From the NCBI RefSeq assembly GCF_020523795.1, contig NZ_JAJALI010000010.1, positions 1-64,000 of the forward strand: a stretch of DNA of 64,000 bases. The letters are read 5' to 3'. Source of the DNA: Ancylobacter sp. Lp-2. GTDB taxonomy: Bacteria > Pseudomonadota > Alphaproteobacteria > Rhizobiales > Xanthobacteraceae. Below are positions 8,320 through 17,526 of this stretch, one piece after another. Position 1 is the stretch's first letter, and each line of letters begins with the position of its first letter. Under the pieces are notes generated by a model, which searched no databases, had not been told where the DNA came from, and saw only the letters and a program-made list of their open reading frames with translations. A program made the position numbers and the translations under genes.

Positions 8320-9891
8320 ATGAACACGACACGTCGTACCTTTCTAATTTCAAGTGGTCTGCTCACTACGGCCCTGGTGTCGGGCATCGAACTTCCGGCG
8401 TTCGCCGCGGGCGATGCAACCACCCTTCGCATCGCCCTCAACCGCCAGACCGGCAATCTCGATCCGACGGTATACAAGGCGATCTGGGCGGTGCAGTCGA
8501 TGATCTTCGAGCCGCTGGTGCGCTACGGCCAGGGAGGCAAGCTCGAGCCGGCGCTGGCCACGTCCTGGTCGGTATCTGAAGATGGCAAGGCGCTCGCCTT
8601 CAAGCTGCGCGAGGGCGTGACCTTCAGCGACGGCACGCCCTGGAACGCCGAAGCGCTCAAGTGGAACCTCGATCGCTGGATCGGCAAGGAGGACCACAGC
8701 TGGCTTCTCGTCTCCGCCGCCTATGACCGGCTTCAGATCGTCGGTCCGTACGAGGTCGTGCTTCACCTCAAGAATCCGGTACCCTCCGCTCTCGCCGAAC
8801 TCACCACCGTGCGCCCGGTGCGCTTCCTGAGCCCGAAGGCGGTCGCCGCCGACGGCACCTTCAAGGAAGCGGTCGGCACCGGCCCGTGGAAAGTCGTCCG
8901 CAACGACGCCGAACGTACCGAGCTGGTCCGCAATGATGGCTATTGGGGTGAGAAGCCGGCTTTCGAAGCGGTTTCCCTGGTCGTGATCCCCAACGCCCGC
9001 AGCCGTGTCGACGCGCTGCGCGCCGGACAAATCGACATTACCGGCGGTGTTTTCGTCGCCGCATTGAGCCCGCAGGACGCCCGAACGCTGGAAGCCTCCG
9101 GCCTGGCGGTTGAGACCGCCACGGGCACCGACACGTTGGTCCTCGGCTTCAATCCCGAACGCCCCATCCTGCAGGATCCTCGGGTTCGCGAGGCGGTCAG
9201 CCTCTGCCTCGACCGCGCGGCGATCTGCGAGAAGCTGCTCAAGGGCTTCGCCACGCCGACCATGAATCTCTTCCCGTCGGTCATTCCGGATTCCGGGCGG
9301 CGCCTGCCGGTCCCCAAGCGTGACGTCGCCCGCGCCAAGGCCCTGCTGGAAGAGGCCGGCTGGAAGGGGGCCGGCGTGCGCTCCAAGGACGGCACGCCGC
9401 TCAAGCTGGAACTCGTCATCTCCGAGGACGCCGTTGCAGGTTCGCGCGCCCTTGGCGAGGTGATTCAGAATTTCGTGCGCGAAGCAGGCATCGACGTCGA
9501 CCTGCGCCTCGTCGATCATGTCAGCCGCCACGATGACATCCCCCAGCTCAAATATGATCTGGCGCTGTTCATCACCGCGGGCGCGCCCTACGACCCGCAC
9601 AGCTCGCTGACCACCTATTTTCTGTCGACCTATCGGACGGGTACCGACGGCAAGATGTTCATGGATGCGGCGAAGCTCGATCCGCTCGTCAACGCCGCGC
9701 TCACCGCGACCGAAGGCACTCGCGCCGCCGCCTACCAGGCCTTCTACGACTGGCTTGAGCAGAACCACGCCATCGCGCCGATCTATCACGCGACGCGGCT
9801 GTGGGCGCACGGCAAGCGCGTCTCGAACTTCTCGATCCCGGCGACCGAATACGAAATGCCCCACGAAGGCATCAAGCTCGTCGCCGGCTGA
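8320..9891 (+). CDS. ABC transporter substrate-binding protein, peptide/opine class (SBP_bac_5)
   Basis: 523 residues with a Tat-type signal (TRRTFLISS, hydrophobic stretch, cleavage after AFA). The mature protein has family-5 hallmarks: NLDPTVYKAIWAVQSMIFEPL, a WSVSEDGKALAFKLREGVTFSDGTPW segment and the VGTGPWKV motif. This class binds oligopeptides, opines, nickel or glutathione. It is the first gene of an operon of five transport genes plus RidA and oxidase genes. The Tat signal implies export of a folded protein. The ligand is not deducible from sequence; the oxidase genes suggest an opine or D-amino-acid derivative. Confidence 0.93.
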   Translation: MNTTRRTFLISSGLLTTALVSGIELPAFAAGDATTLRIALNRQTGNLDPTVYKAIWAVQSMIFEPLVRYGQGGKLEPALATSWSVSEDGKALAFKLREGVTFSDGTPWNAEALKWNLDRWIGKEDHSWLLVSAAYDRLQIVGPYEVVLHLKNPVPSALAELTTVRPVRFLSPKAVAADGTFKEAVGTGPWKVVRNDAERTELVRNDGYWGEKPAFEAVSLVVIPNARSRVDALRAGQIDITGGVFVAALSPQDARTLEASGLAVETATGTDTLVLGFNPERPILQDPRVREAVSLCLDRAAICEKLLKGFATPTMNLFPSVIPDSGRRLPVPKRDVARAKALLEEAGWKGAGVRSKDGTPLKLELVISEDAVAGSRALGEVIQNFVREAGIDVDLRLVDHVSRHDDIPQLKYDLALFITAGAPYDPHSSLTTYFLSTYRTGTDGKMFMDAAKLDPLVNAALTATEGTRAAAYQAFYDWLEQNHAIAPIYHATRLWAHGKRVSNFSIPATEYEMPHEGIKLVAG

Positions 9892-9950
9892 GGTCGCTGC
9901 GCCGCGGCGTCGAGCCGCGGCTCCCTTCGCCAATCGGGTGGATCGAGACC

Positions 9951-10889
9951 ATGTTGAAGCTCGTCTACAAGCGATTCATCGGCGCCATGATGTTGATCGT
10001 CATCGCTTCGGTGTTCTGTTTCCTGCTTATCGCCGCCTTTCCCGGCAATGTCGCTCTGGTGATCGCCGAGCAGCGCTCGGCAACGGTCTCCATCGAGATC
10101 GTCCATCAGGTCGAGGAAGAATACGGCCTCAAGGATCCGATCCTTGTCCGTTACGGCCGCTGGCTCGGGGACACGCTCCGCGGCGACCTCGGCCGCTCCC
10201 TGCGGACCGGCGAACCGGTGGGGCCGGCGCTGCTGCGCCGCGCGGCGCCGACCTTCGTGCTGATCCTTGCCGGCGCCACGGTCGCGCTGACCATAGGGCT
10301 CGGCTTCAGCCTGCTGGGTGCGCTCTGGCCGGGCGGCATGGTTGACCGGGGTGTGCGCGCCCTGGCGCTGGTCGGCGCTTCCATGCCGAAATTCTTCATC
10401 GCCGCCCTGCTCGTCTATGCCTTTGGCGTGCTCCTGAAGGTGCTGCCGACCTATGGTTTCGACGGCCCGTCCTCGTGGATCCTGCCGGCACTGGCCATCG
10501 GTATCGTGCCGGGAGCGCTGATCAGCCGGGTGACGCGTGTGGCGCTGGAGAGCGCCATGAGCCGCCCCTACGTCACCACCGCGCTTGCCAAGGGCATGAG
10601 CCGCGGCCGCATTCTGGTGCGGGATGCGGTGCCGAACGTGCTGCCTGTGGTGGTCAACGCCTTCGGCATCCACTTCGCCTTCATGGTGCAGGCGGCCATC
10701 GTCATCGAACCCATTTTCGCCTGGCCGGGCGTCGCCTCCTATTTCGTCGAGGCGGCCCGCTTCCGTGACTACCAGGTCCTTCAATCCAGCCTGCTGCTGT
10801 TCTCGATGTTCTTCATCCTGGTGAACTTCGTCGTCGATCTCATCGTCCTGACGATCGATCCGAAGCAGCGGCGGCCGAGGAGCGCTTGA
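9951..10889 (+). CDS. ABC transporter permease, DppB/OppB type
   Basis: 312 residues from the ATG at 9951, where the first transmembrane helix (FIGAMMLIVIASVFCFLLIAAF) begins; the frame is open further upstream but those residues are arginine-rich and not protein-like. The inner-membrane permease motif is seen around TALAKGMSRGRILVRDAVPN (the EAA loop). It is followed one base later by the second permease gene. It forms the membrane channel with that partner. Confidence 0.92.
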   Translation: MLKLVYKRFIGAMMLIVIASVFCFLLIAAFPGNVALVIAEQRSATVSIEIVHQVEEEYGLKDPILVRYGRWLGDTLRGDLGRSLRTGEPVGPALLRRAAPTFVLILAGATVALTIGLGFSLLGALWPGGMVDRGVRALALVGASMPKFFIAALLVYAFGVLLKVLPTYGFDGPSSWILPALAIGIVPGALISRVTRVALESAMSRPYVTTALAKGMSRGRILVRDAVPNVLPVVVNAFGIHFAFMVQAAIVIEPIFAWPGVASYFVEAARFRDYQVLQSSLLLFSMFFILVNFVVDLIVLTIDPKQRRPRSA

Positions 10890-10890
10890 C

Positions 10891-11766
10891 ATGTCCACCC
10901 TCTTTCGCATCGCCCGTCGCATCGGCCTGCCGGCGGTGTTCCTGATCGGCTTCTTCGTCTTCGTGGGCGCGACCGCCCCGTGGATCGTCCCCCACGATCC
11001 GACGAGCCAGGATCTGATGGCGAGCAATGAAAGCTTCTCGCTTGAACATCCCTTAGGCACCGATCATCTCGGTCGGGACACGATGAGCCGTCTCATCATG
11101 GGCGCCCGCACGACGCTCGTCGCCGTCGCCACCGTCATCCTTTTCGCCATGTGCGTCGGGGGGCTCATCGGCACCCTGTCCGGCTATGTCGGCGGATTGG
11201 TGGACGAGGCATTGATGCGGTTCGTCGATTTCGGGCTGAGCGTTCCGAGCATGATCGTCGCCCTGGCCGTGATCGGGGTGTTCGGGCCGGGCTATTGGAA
11301 CATGATCCTCGCGCTGACCATCGCCTGGGTGCCGAGCTACGCCCGTCTCAGCCGCGCCACCGTCGCCGCCACCGTCCACCAGCCGCATATAGAGAGCCTG
11401 TGGGTGCTTGGCGCCAGCCACCCGCGCATCATCTTCCGGCATCTCGCCCCGACGGCCCTCAGCGCCATTCTCGTCTATGCGAGCGCGGATGCCGGCGTGC
11501 TGGCCCTCACCATCGCCACGCTGAGCTTTCTCGGCCTCGGCGTGCAGCCGCCCATGGCGGAATGGGGCCAGATGCTGGTCGATGCCTTGCCTTATCTCGA
11601 GGAATCGCCCCGGCAGGTCATCCTGCCCGGCCTCGCCCTCACCATCATGGTGATCGGCTTCAACCTGCTCGGAGAAGGCCTCGCCCTTTATCGTGCGCCG
11701 CGCGCCATCGGCGCCAAGGCCCTCGAACGCCGGCGCCAGCTTCTCCTGCGCGAGGGAGAGATCTGA
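10891..11766 (+). CDS. ABC transporter permease, DppC/OppC type
   Basis: 291 residues with an N-terminal helix (AVFLIGFFVFVGATAPWIVP), the DppC signature HPLGTDHLGRDTMSRLIMGARTTL, and an EAA loop around ESLWVLGASHPRIIFRHLAP. The stop overlaps the ATPase start in TGATG, showing translational coupling. It pairs with the preceding permease. Confidence 0.93.
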   Translation: MSTLFRIARRIGLPAVFLIGFFVFVGATAPWIVPHDPTSQDLMASNESFSLEHPLGTDHLGRDTMSRLIMGARTTLVAVATVILFAMCVGGLIGTLSGYVGGLVDEALMRFVDFGLSVPSMIVALAVIGVFGPGYWNMILALTIAWVPSYARLSRATVAATVHQPHIESLWVLGASHPRIIFRHLAPTALSAILVYASADAGVLALTIATLSFLGLGVQPPMAEWGQMLVDALPYLEESPRQVILPGLALTIMVIGFNLLGEGLALYRAPRAIGAKALERRRQLLLREGEI

Positions 11767-12767
11767 TGAGCTCTTCGGAAGCATTGCTGGACGTCAGCAA
11801 CCTCGACGTCACGCTGCACACCGAGCGTGCCACGGTTCGCGCATCGCGCGCCGTTACCTACAGTGTCGCGGCGGGCCGCACGCTGGCGATCGTCGGCGAG
11901 AGCGGCTCGGGCAAGACCATCCTCAATCTCGCCCCGCTCGGCCTGCTCCCGCCCGGCGTTACCGCCGACATCACCGGCGAAGTACGCTTCGACGGGAAGC
12001 TGGTGCTCGGCGACGGCGTGAACCAGATCGCCTCCCATCGAGGCAAGGATATCGGCGTGATCTTCCAGGATCCGCTCAGCGCCCTGAACCCGGCGCGGCG
12101 GATCGGCAGCCAGATCATGGAGGTCGCCGAACAGCATCTCGGCATGACCGCGCGCGCCGCCTCCGCCCATGCCGCCGAACTGCTGAAGATGGTCGGAATA
12201 CCCGATCCGGTGGCGCGGCTGTCGCAATATCCCCACGAACTGTCGGGCGGCATGCGCCAACGAGTGGTCATCGCCGCCGCGATCGCCGCCGAGCCGAAGC
12301 TGCTGATCGCAGACGAGCCCACCACGGCGCTCGACGTGACGGTCCAGGCCCAGATCATCAGCCTGCTGCGCCAGCTGCAGAAGCGGATCGGCATGGCCAT
12401 CGTGCTGATCAGCCACGATATCGGCGTGGTGGCCGGCATGGCGGATGCCATTGCCGTCATGTATGCGGGCGCCATCGTCGAGATCGGCTCGGCCGACGAC
12501 GTTCTGGTGCAGCCTTCGCATCCGTACACGCGCGGGCTGCTCGCCTCGGTGCCGCGCCTCGACACGCCGCTCGGCGCGCCGTTTCGCGGGTTGCCCGGCC
12601 TGCCGCCGGACCTGTCCAGACCGCTGAAGGGATGCGCCTTCGAGGAGCGTTGCTCGGTCGCGCTGGAGGCCTGTGGCAGCGCCCGTCCGCCCCTTCAACC
12701 CGTCGCCGGGACGCACGCCGCAGCGTGCTTCGCGAACGTCCGAGCGGCGCTCGCCGCCACGCGCTGA
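11766..12767 (+). CDS. ABC transporter ATP-binding protein, DppD/OppD type
   Basis: 333 residues from the ATG overlapping the permease stop. Walker A is GESGSGKT, the Q loop lies in IFQDPLSALNP, the ABC signature is LSGGMRQRV, and Walker B is LLIADEPTTALDV. The C-terminal oligopeptide-transporter extension carries cysteines (GCAFEERCSVALEAC) that in this family can bind an iron-sulfur cluster. It powers import together with the next gene. Confidence 0.94.
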   Translation: MSSSEALLDVSNLDVTLHTERATVRASRAVTYSVAAGRTLAIVGESGSGKTILNLAPLGLLPPGVTADITGEVRFDGKLVLGDGVNQIASHRGKDIGVIFQDPLSALNPARRIGSQIMEVAEQHLGMTARAASAHAAELLKMVGIPDPVARLSQYPHELSGGMRQRVVIAAAIAAEPKLLIADEPTTALDVTVQAQIISLLRQLQKRIGMAIVLISHDIGVVAGMADAIAVMYAGAIVEIGSADDVLVQPSHPYTRGLLASVPRLDTPLGAPFRGLPGLPPDLSRPLKGCAFEERCSVALEACGSARPPLQPVAGTHAAACFANVRAALAATR

Positions 12768-12775
12768 GGTTCCTC

Positions 12776-13741
12776 ATGCTCTCGATCGAAAATCTCTCCG
12801 TGACCTTCAAGGATCGCGCCTCGGGAGAAGATATCCGGGCCTGCGACGGTATCAGTCTCAATGTGGAAGCGGGCGAACTCGTCGGGCTGGTCGGCGAGTC
12901 GGGCTGCGGCAAATCCACACTCGGCCGCACGATTGTTGGACTGGAGCGCGCCTCTGCCGGCCGCGTCCTGATCAACGGCGTCGATGTGCTCACCCTGCGC
13001 GGCTCCCGCCGTCGTCAGGCAAGGCTGCAGGCGCAGTACATCTTTCAGGATCCCTATACGGCCCTTACCCCGTCGCAGACCATCGGGCAGGCAATAGACG
13101 AGGCCTTGCAGATCGCCGGCGAACACAATGCCCGCGCCCGCATGCTGCGCGCCCGTAGCCTCATGGAAGAGGTGGGGCTGCCGCTCGACATCCTGGAACG
13201 CCAGCCCCGCGAGCTGTCGGGTGGCCAGCGCCAGCGGGTCTGCATCGCTCGCTCGCTGGTGGTGGAGCCGAAGGTGCTGATCTGCGACGAGCCGGTATCC
13301 TCGCTCGACGTATCGATCCGCGCGCAGATCATGAACCTGTTCCTGAAGCTGCGCGACGAAAAGGGGCTGGCGATCCTCTTCATCGCCCACGATCTCGCCG
13401 TGGTCCGGCAGGCGGCAAGCCGCGTCTATGTGATGTATCTCGGCCAGATCATGGAGGCCGGGCCGAGCGCCAGCGTCTATTCGCAACCGCTCCACCCCTA
13501 CACGCAGTCACTGCTCAGCGCGGTGCCCGATCCCGATCCCCGGATCGAAAGGCAGCGCCGCCGCATCCTGCTCGAGGGCGACGTGCCGAGCCCGGCGCGC
13601 CCACCGAGCGGCTGCCGCTTCCGCACCCGCTGCCCCGCCGCGGCCAGCATCTGCGCGAGCGAACCGCCCGTCATGTCCATCGGCGAGGCCTCGGCCCACT
13701 GCCATTTCGCCGGCACCGTCCGCCTGATGCCGGCCGCCTGA
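12776..13741 (+). CDS. ABC transporter ATP-binding protein, DppF/OppF type
   Basis: 321 residues from the ATG at 12776, eight bases after the previous stop. Walker A GESGCGKST, Q loop in IFQDPYTALTP, signature LSGGQRQRV, Walker B VLICDEPVSSLDVS, and the C-terminal CRFRTRCPAAASIC extension typical of DppF. It completes a full oligopeptide/opine-type importer encoded by five consecutive genes. Confidence 0.94.
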   Translation: MLSIENLSVTFKDRASGEDIRACDGISLNVEAGELVGLVGESGCGKSTLGRTIVGLERASAGRVLINGVDVLTLRGSRRRQARLQAQYIFQDPYTALTPSQTIGQAIDEALQIAGEHNARARMLRARSLMEEVGLPLDILERQPRELSGGQRQRVCIARSLVVEPKVLICDEPVSSLDVSIRAQIMNLFLKLRDEKGLAILFIAHDLAVVRQAASRVYVMYLGQIMEAGPSASVYSQPLHPYTQSLLSAVPDPDPRIERQRRRILLEGDVPSPARPPSGCRFRTRCPAAASICASEPPVMSIGEASAHCHFAGTVRLMPAA

Positions 13742-13758
13742 TTTCACGGAGTATCCCA

Positions 13759-14109
13759 ATGAGCATCGAACGCTACCAGCGCACGGCAATCTTCCATCGT
13801 GCAGTAGTGCATGGCGGCTTCGTTTTTCTGTCCGGCATCGTCGCGCAGGACGGTACGGCCGACATGACCACGCAGACCGAGCAGGTGCTGGATCGTCTCG
13901 AAACCTATCTCAGGGAAGCGGGGTCATCGATCGGGCACGTCGTGTCGGCCACGATCTTCCTGACCGACATGGCGGACAAGGCGACGATGAACGAGGTGTG
14001 GAAGCGGCGCTTCGCACCGCATGAGCTGCCGGCCCGTGCCACGGTCGGCGTGTCGGACCTCGACGGTCCCTATCGTCTGGAAGTCTCGGCGATCGCCGCC
14101 GCGAGTTGA
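13759..14109 (+). CDS. RidA/YjgF-family enamine/imine deaminase
   Basis: 116 residues with the RidA fold pattern: GGFVFLSGIVAQD near the start, EAGSSIGHVVSATIFLTDMAD in the middle and LPARATVGVSDL with the conserved arginine that binds the substrate carboxylate. RidA proteins hydrolyse reactive imines released by amino-acid oxidases and PLP enzymes. Its place between the transporter and the oxidase genes fits removal of the imine product of the oxidase. GGAG precedes the ATG. A second RidA-type gene is at 30950-31339. Confidence 0.9.
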   Translation: MSIERYQRTAIFHRAVVHGGFVFLSGIVAQDGTADMTTQTEQVLDRLETYLREAGSSIGHVVSATIFLTDMADKATMNEVWKRRFAPHELPARATVGVSDLDGPYRLEVSAIAAAS

Positions 14110-14126
14110 GTGCGAGAGCCTGCATC

Positions 14127-14435
14127 ATGTTCAAGCGCCACAACAACATCGCCGATGCCGGCCGTGTCGAGATAATGGTCGATGGCCGACCGGTCGCGGC
14201 CCGCACCGGCGACACGGTGGCCGCCGCGCTACTGCTGGCGGACGTCGCGCCCTATCGCCTCACCGCACTCGACAGGGAACCGCGGGCGCCTTTCTGCCTG
14301 ATGGGCGTCTGCTTCGACTGCCTGGTGACGATCGACGGGCTCGCCAACCGGCAAGCCTGCCTCATCGAAGTCCGTAACGGCATGCGCGTGGAGCGGCAGC
14401 TCGGCCTGCGCGAACTGACGGAGCTCACGCCATGA
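14127..14435 (+). CDS. (2Fe-2S)-binding small subunit of an amino acid/opine oxidase
   Basis: 102 residues from the ATG at 14127; a TTG overlapping the ridA stop is an alternative. The sequence has the plant-type ferredoxin-like pattern of HcnA/opine-oxidase small subunits: a beta-grasp start (VEIMVDGRPVAARTGDTVAAALL) and cysteines in CLMGVCFDCLVTIDG plus a later ACLIEV. It overlaps the next gene in ATGA. By analogy with hydrogen cyanide synthase, octopine/nopaline oxidase and D-hydroxyproline dehydrogenase, it would carry electrons within a three-subunit complex. Confidence 0.85.
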   Translation: MFKRHNNIADAGRVEIMVDGRPVAARTGDTVAAALLLADVAPYRLTALDREPRAPFCLMGVCFDCLVTIDGLANRQACLIEVRNGMRVERQLGLRELTELTP

Positions 14436-15838
14436 TCGAGACCGTAGACGCCGTGATTATCGGCGCCGGACCAGCCGGAGCGGCCGCCGCCGCCTCGCTG
14501 CGCGAACTCGGTATCGCCTCGGTCCTGCTGGACGAACGTCCCGAGGCCGGCGGCAACATTTATCGTGGTGCGCTCGGCGGTGCTTTCGCGCGCTCGATGA
14601 GCCTCGGAAAGGACTATGCTTCAGGGGCCGCCTGGCTGCGTGAGGCGATCAGCTCCGGCCTCGACGTGCGGCCCTCCAGCGCCGTCTCGCGCATCGACGC
14701 AGATGTCGTCAGCTATGACAGCGGGGGAACGATCCGCCGGTTGCGGACGCGCCATCTGGTTCTCGCGACCGGGGCCATCGAGAGAGCGATGCCGCTCCCG
14801 GGTTGGACGTTGCCGGGGGTCATGGGAGTTGGTGCCGCCCAGCTACTGATGAAGCAATCCGGCCTCGTTCCCGACGGCCGCTATGTGCTGTGCGGAAACG
14901 GCCCACTGTTGCTGTTGCTTGCGAAGCAGCTAATCGATCTCGGGGCACTGCCGGCGGCCATCGTCGAGACCGGCCGCCGCACACCGATCCGCACGGCATT
15001 CTCGCATGGGCCGGCTCTGCTGGAACACCGGGCGTCCGTCGCCAAGGGCCTCGGCTTTCTCGCTGCCATTCGCCAGGCGGGCATCCCGGTCTATCGCGAC
15101 GCCCGGTCGATCCGGGTAGAGGGAGATGCCCGGGTACGCGCCATCCGCTTCACGTCCGCAGGCCAGGCGCACGAACTCGCAGTGGATCTCGTTCTGTGCC
15201 ATGAGGGCATCGTGCCGAACATCCAGCTGTCGCTGACGCTTGGCTGCGCACATGACTGGGATGACGCTCAGGCGAGCTTCCGGCCACGGGTCGATGCGTG
15301 GGGCGAGACGTCCCGTCCCGGCACCTTCGCGATAGGCGACTGCGCCGGTATTCTCGGCGCTGCGGCCGCTCCGCATAGCGGGCGCCTCGCAGCTCTCGCG
15401 ATTGCCAGCGCGCTCGATCGCCTTCGGCCGGCACAACGTGACCAACTGGCGAGCCTGGAACGCCGCCATCTGCTGTCCGAGCGGCGCTTTCGCCACTTCC
15501 TCGACGACGCCTACCGGCCGGCGCTGTCCGCCCAATCGCCGATCGCCGACGAGGTGGTGGTGTGCCGCTGCGAGCGTATCGCGGCGAATGAGGTGCGCGC
15601 TGCCGTGCGCGACGGTGCGAGGGGACCGGCGCAGGCCAAGGTGTTCACCCGCTGCGGCATGGGCCCCTGCCAGGGGCGCGTCTGCGGGCCGGCGGTGACG
15701 AGGATCATCGCCGAGGAAACCGGTCAGTCCCGCGAGGAGATTGGCAACTACCACCCTCGTTTCCCGCTCAAGCCGATGGTGTTGGCCGAACTGGCCACCG
15801 CACCCGACGAGGAGGCCGATCATGCCGATGCAGCCTGA
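14432..15838 (+). CDS. FAD/NAD(P)-binding oxidase subunit with C-terminal BFD-type 2Fe-2S domain
   Basis: 468 residues. The Rossmann dinucleotide motif IIGAGPAGAAAA lies at the N-terminus, ATGAIERAMPLPGW in the middle, and a second nucleotide site near residue 150 (YVLCGNGPLLLLLA). The C-terminus has a BFD-like cluster with cysteines in VVCRCERI and RCGMGPCQGRVCG. This matches the alpha subunit (HcnB/OoxA-like) of opine, cyanide-forming and hydroxyproline oxidases. It overlaps the genes on both sides (ATGA upstream, 17 bases downstream), so the three oxidase subunits are made together. Confidence 0.88.
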   Translation: MIETVDAVIIGAGPAGAAAAASLRELGIASVLLDERPEAGGNIYRGALGGAFARSMSLGKDYASGAAWLREAISSGLDVRPSSAVSRIDADVVSYDSGGTIRRLRTRHLVLATGAIERAMPLPGWTLPGVMGVGAAQLLMKQSGLVPDGRYVLCGNGPLLLLLAKQLIDLGALPAAIVETGRRTPIRTAFSHGPALLEHRASVAKGLGFLAAIRQAGIPVYRDARSIRVEGDARVRAIRFTSAGQAHELAVDLVLCHEGIVPNIQLSLTLGCAHDWDDAQASFRPRVDAWGETSRPGTFAIGDCAGILGAAAAPHSGRLAALAIASALDRLRPAQRDQLASLERRHLLSERRFRHFLDDAYRPALSAQSPIADEVVVCRCERIAANEVRAAVRDGARGPAQAKVFTRCGMGPCQGRVCGPAVTRIIAEETGQSREEIGNYHPRFPLKPMVLAELATAPDEEADHADAA

Positions 15839-16946
15839 ATGCGACGTCGCCGTCATCGGCGGCGGTCTGGTGGGCGTCGCGATTGCCTGCGGTCTCCGGC
15901 TGGCCGGCGTGAATACCGTGCTCCTGGATGAGGGCGATGCCGCCATCCGGGCGAGCCGCGGCAATTTCGGTTTGGTGTGGGTTCAGGGCAAGGGCGATCT
16001 TCTGGCCCCCTATACGCCTTGGGCACGCGAGGCCGGGCGTGTCTGGCCCGAGCTCGCGCGCTGGCTCAAGGAGTTCACCGGCCTTGATGTCGGCCTCGAA
16101 CAGCCCGGCGGCGTGTTCCTGTGCATGACGGAGGACGATCTGGCCGCACGTGCCGCCCAGATGGCCCGGGTGGCGGAGCAGTCCGCCGAGCCCTACGAGT
16201 ATGAGATGGTCGACAGCAGGCGCTTGCGCGAACTGGTACCGCAGGTCGGGCCCAAGGTGGCGGGCGCCAGCTACTCTGCCTATGACGGCCAGGCCAATCC
16301 CATTCGGCTGTTCCGGGCGCTGCATCGCGCCTTTGTCCAACTCGGAGGCCGATACGCCCCCAATGCCGGCGTCACCGCAATCGAACGACGGTCATCCGCT
16401 TATCGGCTAAAAACGGCCGACGGCGAATGGACCGCCAACCGCATCGTGCTCGCCTCCGGCCTCGGCAATGTCGGACTCGGCGAGCAACTCGGCATTTCGA
16501 TCCCGGTCAAGCCGATGCGGGGGCAGATCATGGTGACGGAGCGGCTGCCGCAATTGTTCCCTCTCGTGATGGAGCAAATCCGGCAGACGGATGACGGCAC
16601 GCTTCTCATCGGAACGAGCTGGGAAGATGTCGGCTTCGATCTTTCCACCAGCTACGGCACCACCCGGCGGATCGCAAGAAATGCCCTCGACTTCGTCCCG
16701 ATGCTGAGGTCGGTCTCGGTCGTCCGCAGTTGGGCCGCCTTGCGGATCCTGACACCCGACGCGAGCCCCATCTATGACGAGATTGCTCCAGGTGCCTTCC
16801 TCGTGACCTGTCACAGCGGGGTTTCGCTGGCCGGCAACCATGTCTTCGCCACGGCTCGGTGGATCGCGGACGGTCGCATCCCGCAGAACATGCGGGCCTT
16901 CTCACGCGCCCGTTTCGAACCGAACCACCAAGAGCGCGTGGCCTAA
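15822..16946 (+). CDS. FAD-dependent DAO-family oxidoreductase (oxidase catalytic subunit)
   Basis: 374 residues from the ATG at 15822, chosen because AGGAGG lies eight bases upstream and the FAD motif VAVIGGGLVGVAIA follows at once. GNFGLVWVQGKG and the C-terminal LVTCHSGVSLAG region are typical of DAO-type oxidases (glycine/D-amino-acid/hydroxyproline oxidases, HcnC/OoxB). It overlaps the preceding gene by 17 bases. It should catalyse oxidative attack on the C-N bond of the imported substrate, giving an imine that RidA hydrolyses. The exact substrate is unknown. Confidence 0.88.
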   Translation: MPMQPECDVAVIGGGLVGVAIACGLRLAGVNTVLLDEGDAAIRASRGNFGLVWVQGKGDLLAPYTPWAREAGRVWPELARWLKEFTGLDVGLEQPGGVFLCMTEDDLAARAAQMARVAEQSAEPYEYEMVDSRRLRELVPQVGPKVAGASYSAYDGQANPIRLFRALHRAFVQLGGRYAPNAGVTAIERRSSAYRLKTADGEWTANRIVLASGLGNVGLGEQLGISIPVKPMRGQIMVTERLPQLFPLVMEQIRQTDDGTLLIGTSWEDVGFDLSTSYGTTRRIARNALDFVPMLRSVSVVRSWAALRILTPDASPIYDEIAPGAFLVTCHSGVSLAGNHVFATARWIADGRIPQNMRAFSRARFEPNHQERVA

Positions 16947-17526
16947 GATCGATCCCGTGCGGCGGTGTGGCCACTCGTCGGATTATCGGCCTCGGCAAGA
17001 TGCCGAGGAACGACGGGCTGCGAAGGGGGCGCGATCTTGAGAAAACCGTGAAAGCGCAGGGGCTGGAGGAGACTGACGTACCTTCAGCGTAGCGGCTCAC
17101 AGCCTCTCTCCACCAGATCGCAGCCCTTCATGGGGGGCACCTGATCGTGTTCGCCGGTCGCGAAGACGACGGTGCCGCTGTGCGAATGTCTTGGCGAGTG
17201 CCGCACTCTCCTCCGTCCAAAGCGTGGGATCCAAGATCAAAGCCAGCTCCGCATTCGGCTTCAAGGTACCGCTTCCGCATCGGCTTCCGGTCTCTCCTGT
17301 CGCAGGAATGACCATCTGCGAATTGCCGCCGGCGTCGCCGCTGGGGAGTTCCCGAGTGTAGCGTGGCAACGCGTGCAAAGGCCACCTTGCCACTCCCGTT
17401 GGTTTGAAGTGCGCTCCCGAGCTTGCCAGTCGAGCCGTGTACCGGCTATCTCCAGCTTGGCGACGCTCAGCGAGTATATGCCGGGACATAATCCTCTCCG
17501 GCAACAGGACATGGAAGACCCAAGCG
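16947..17526. other. Non-coding or decayed region
   Basis: 580 bases without a confident gene. On the minus strand two adjacent frames contain short protein-like stretches (NAELALILDPTLWTEESAAL near 17190-17250, and TGEHDQVPPMKGCDLVERGC near 17100-17160), which may be a frameshifted gene remnant. I cannot name a family for them. Confidence 0.4.
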
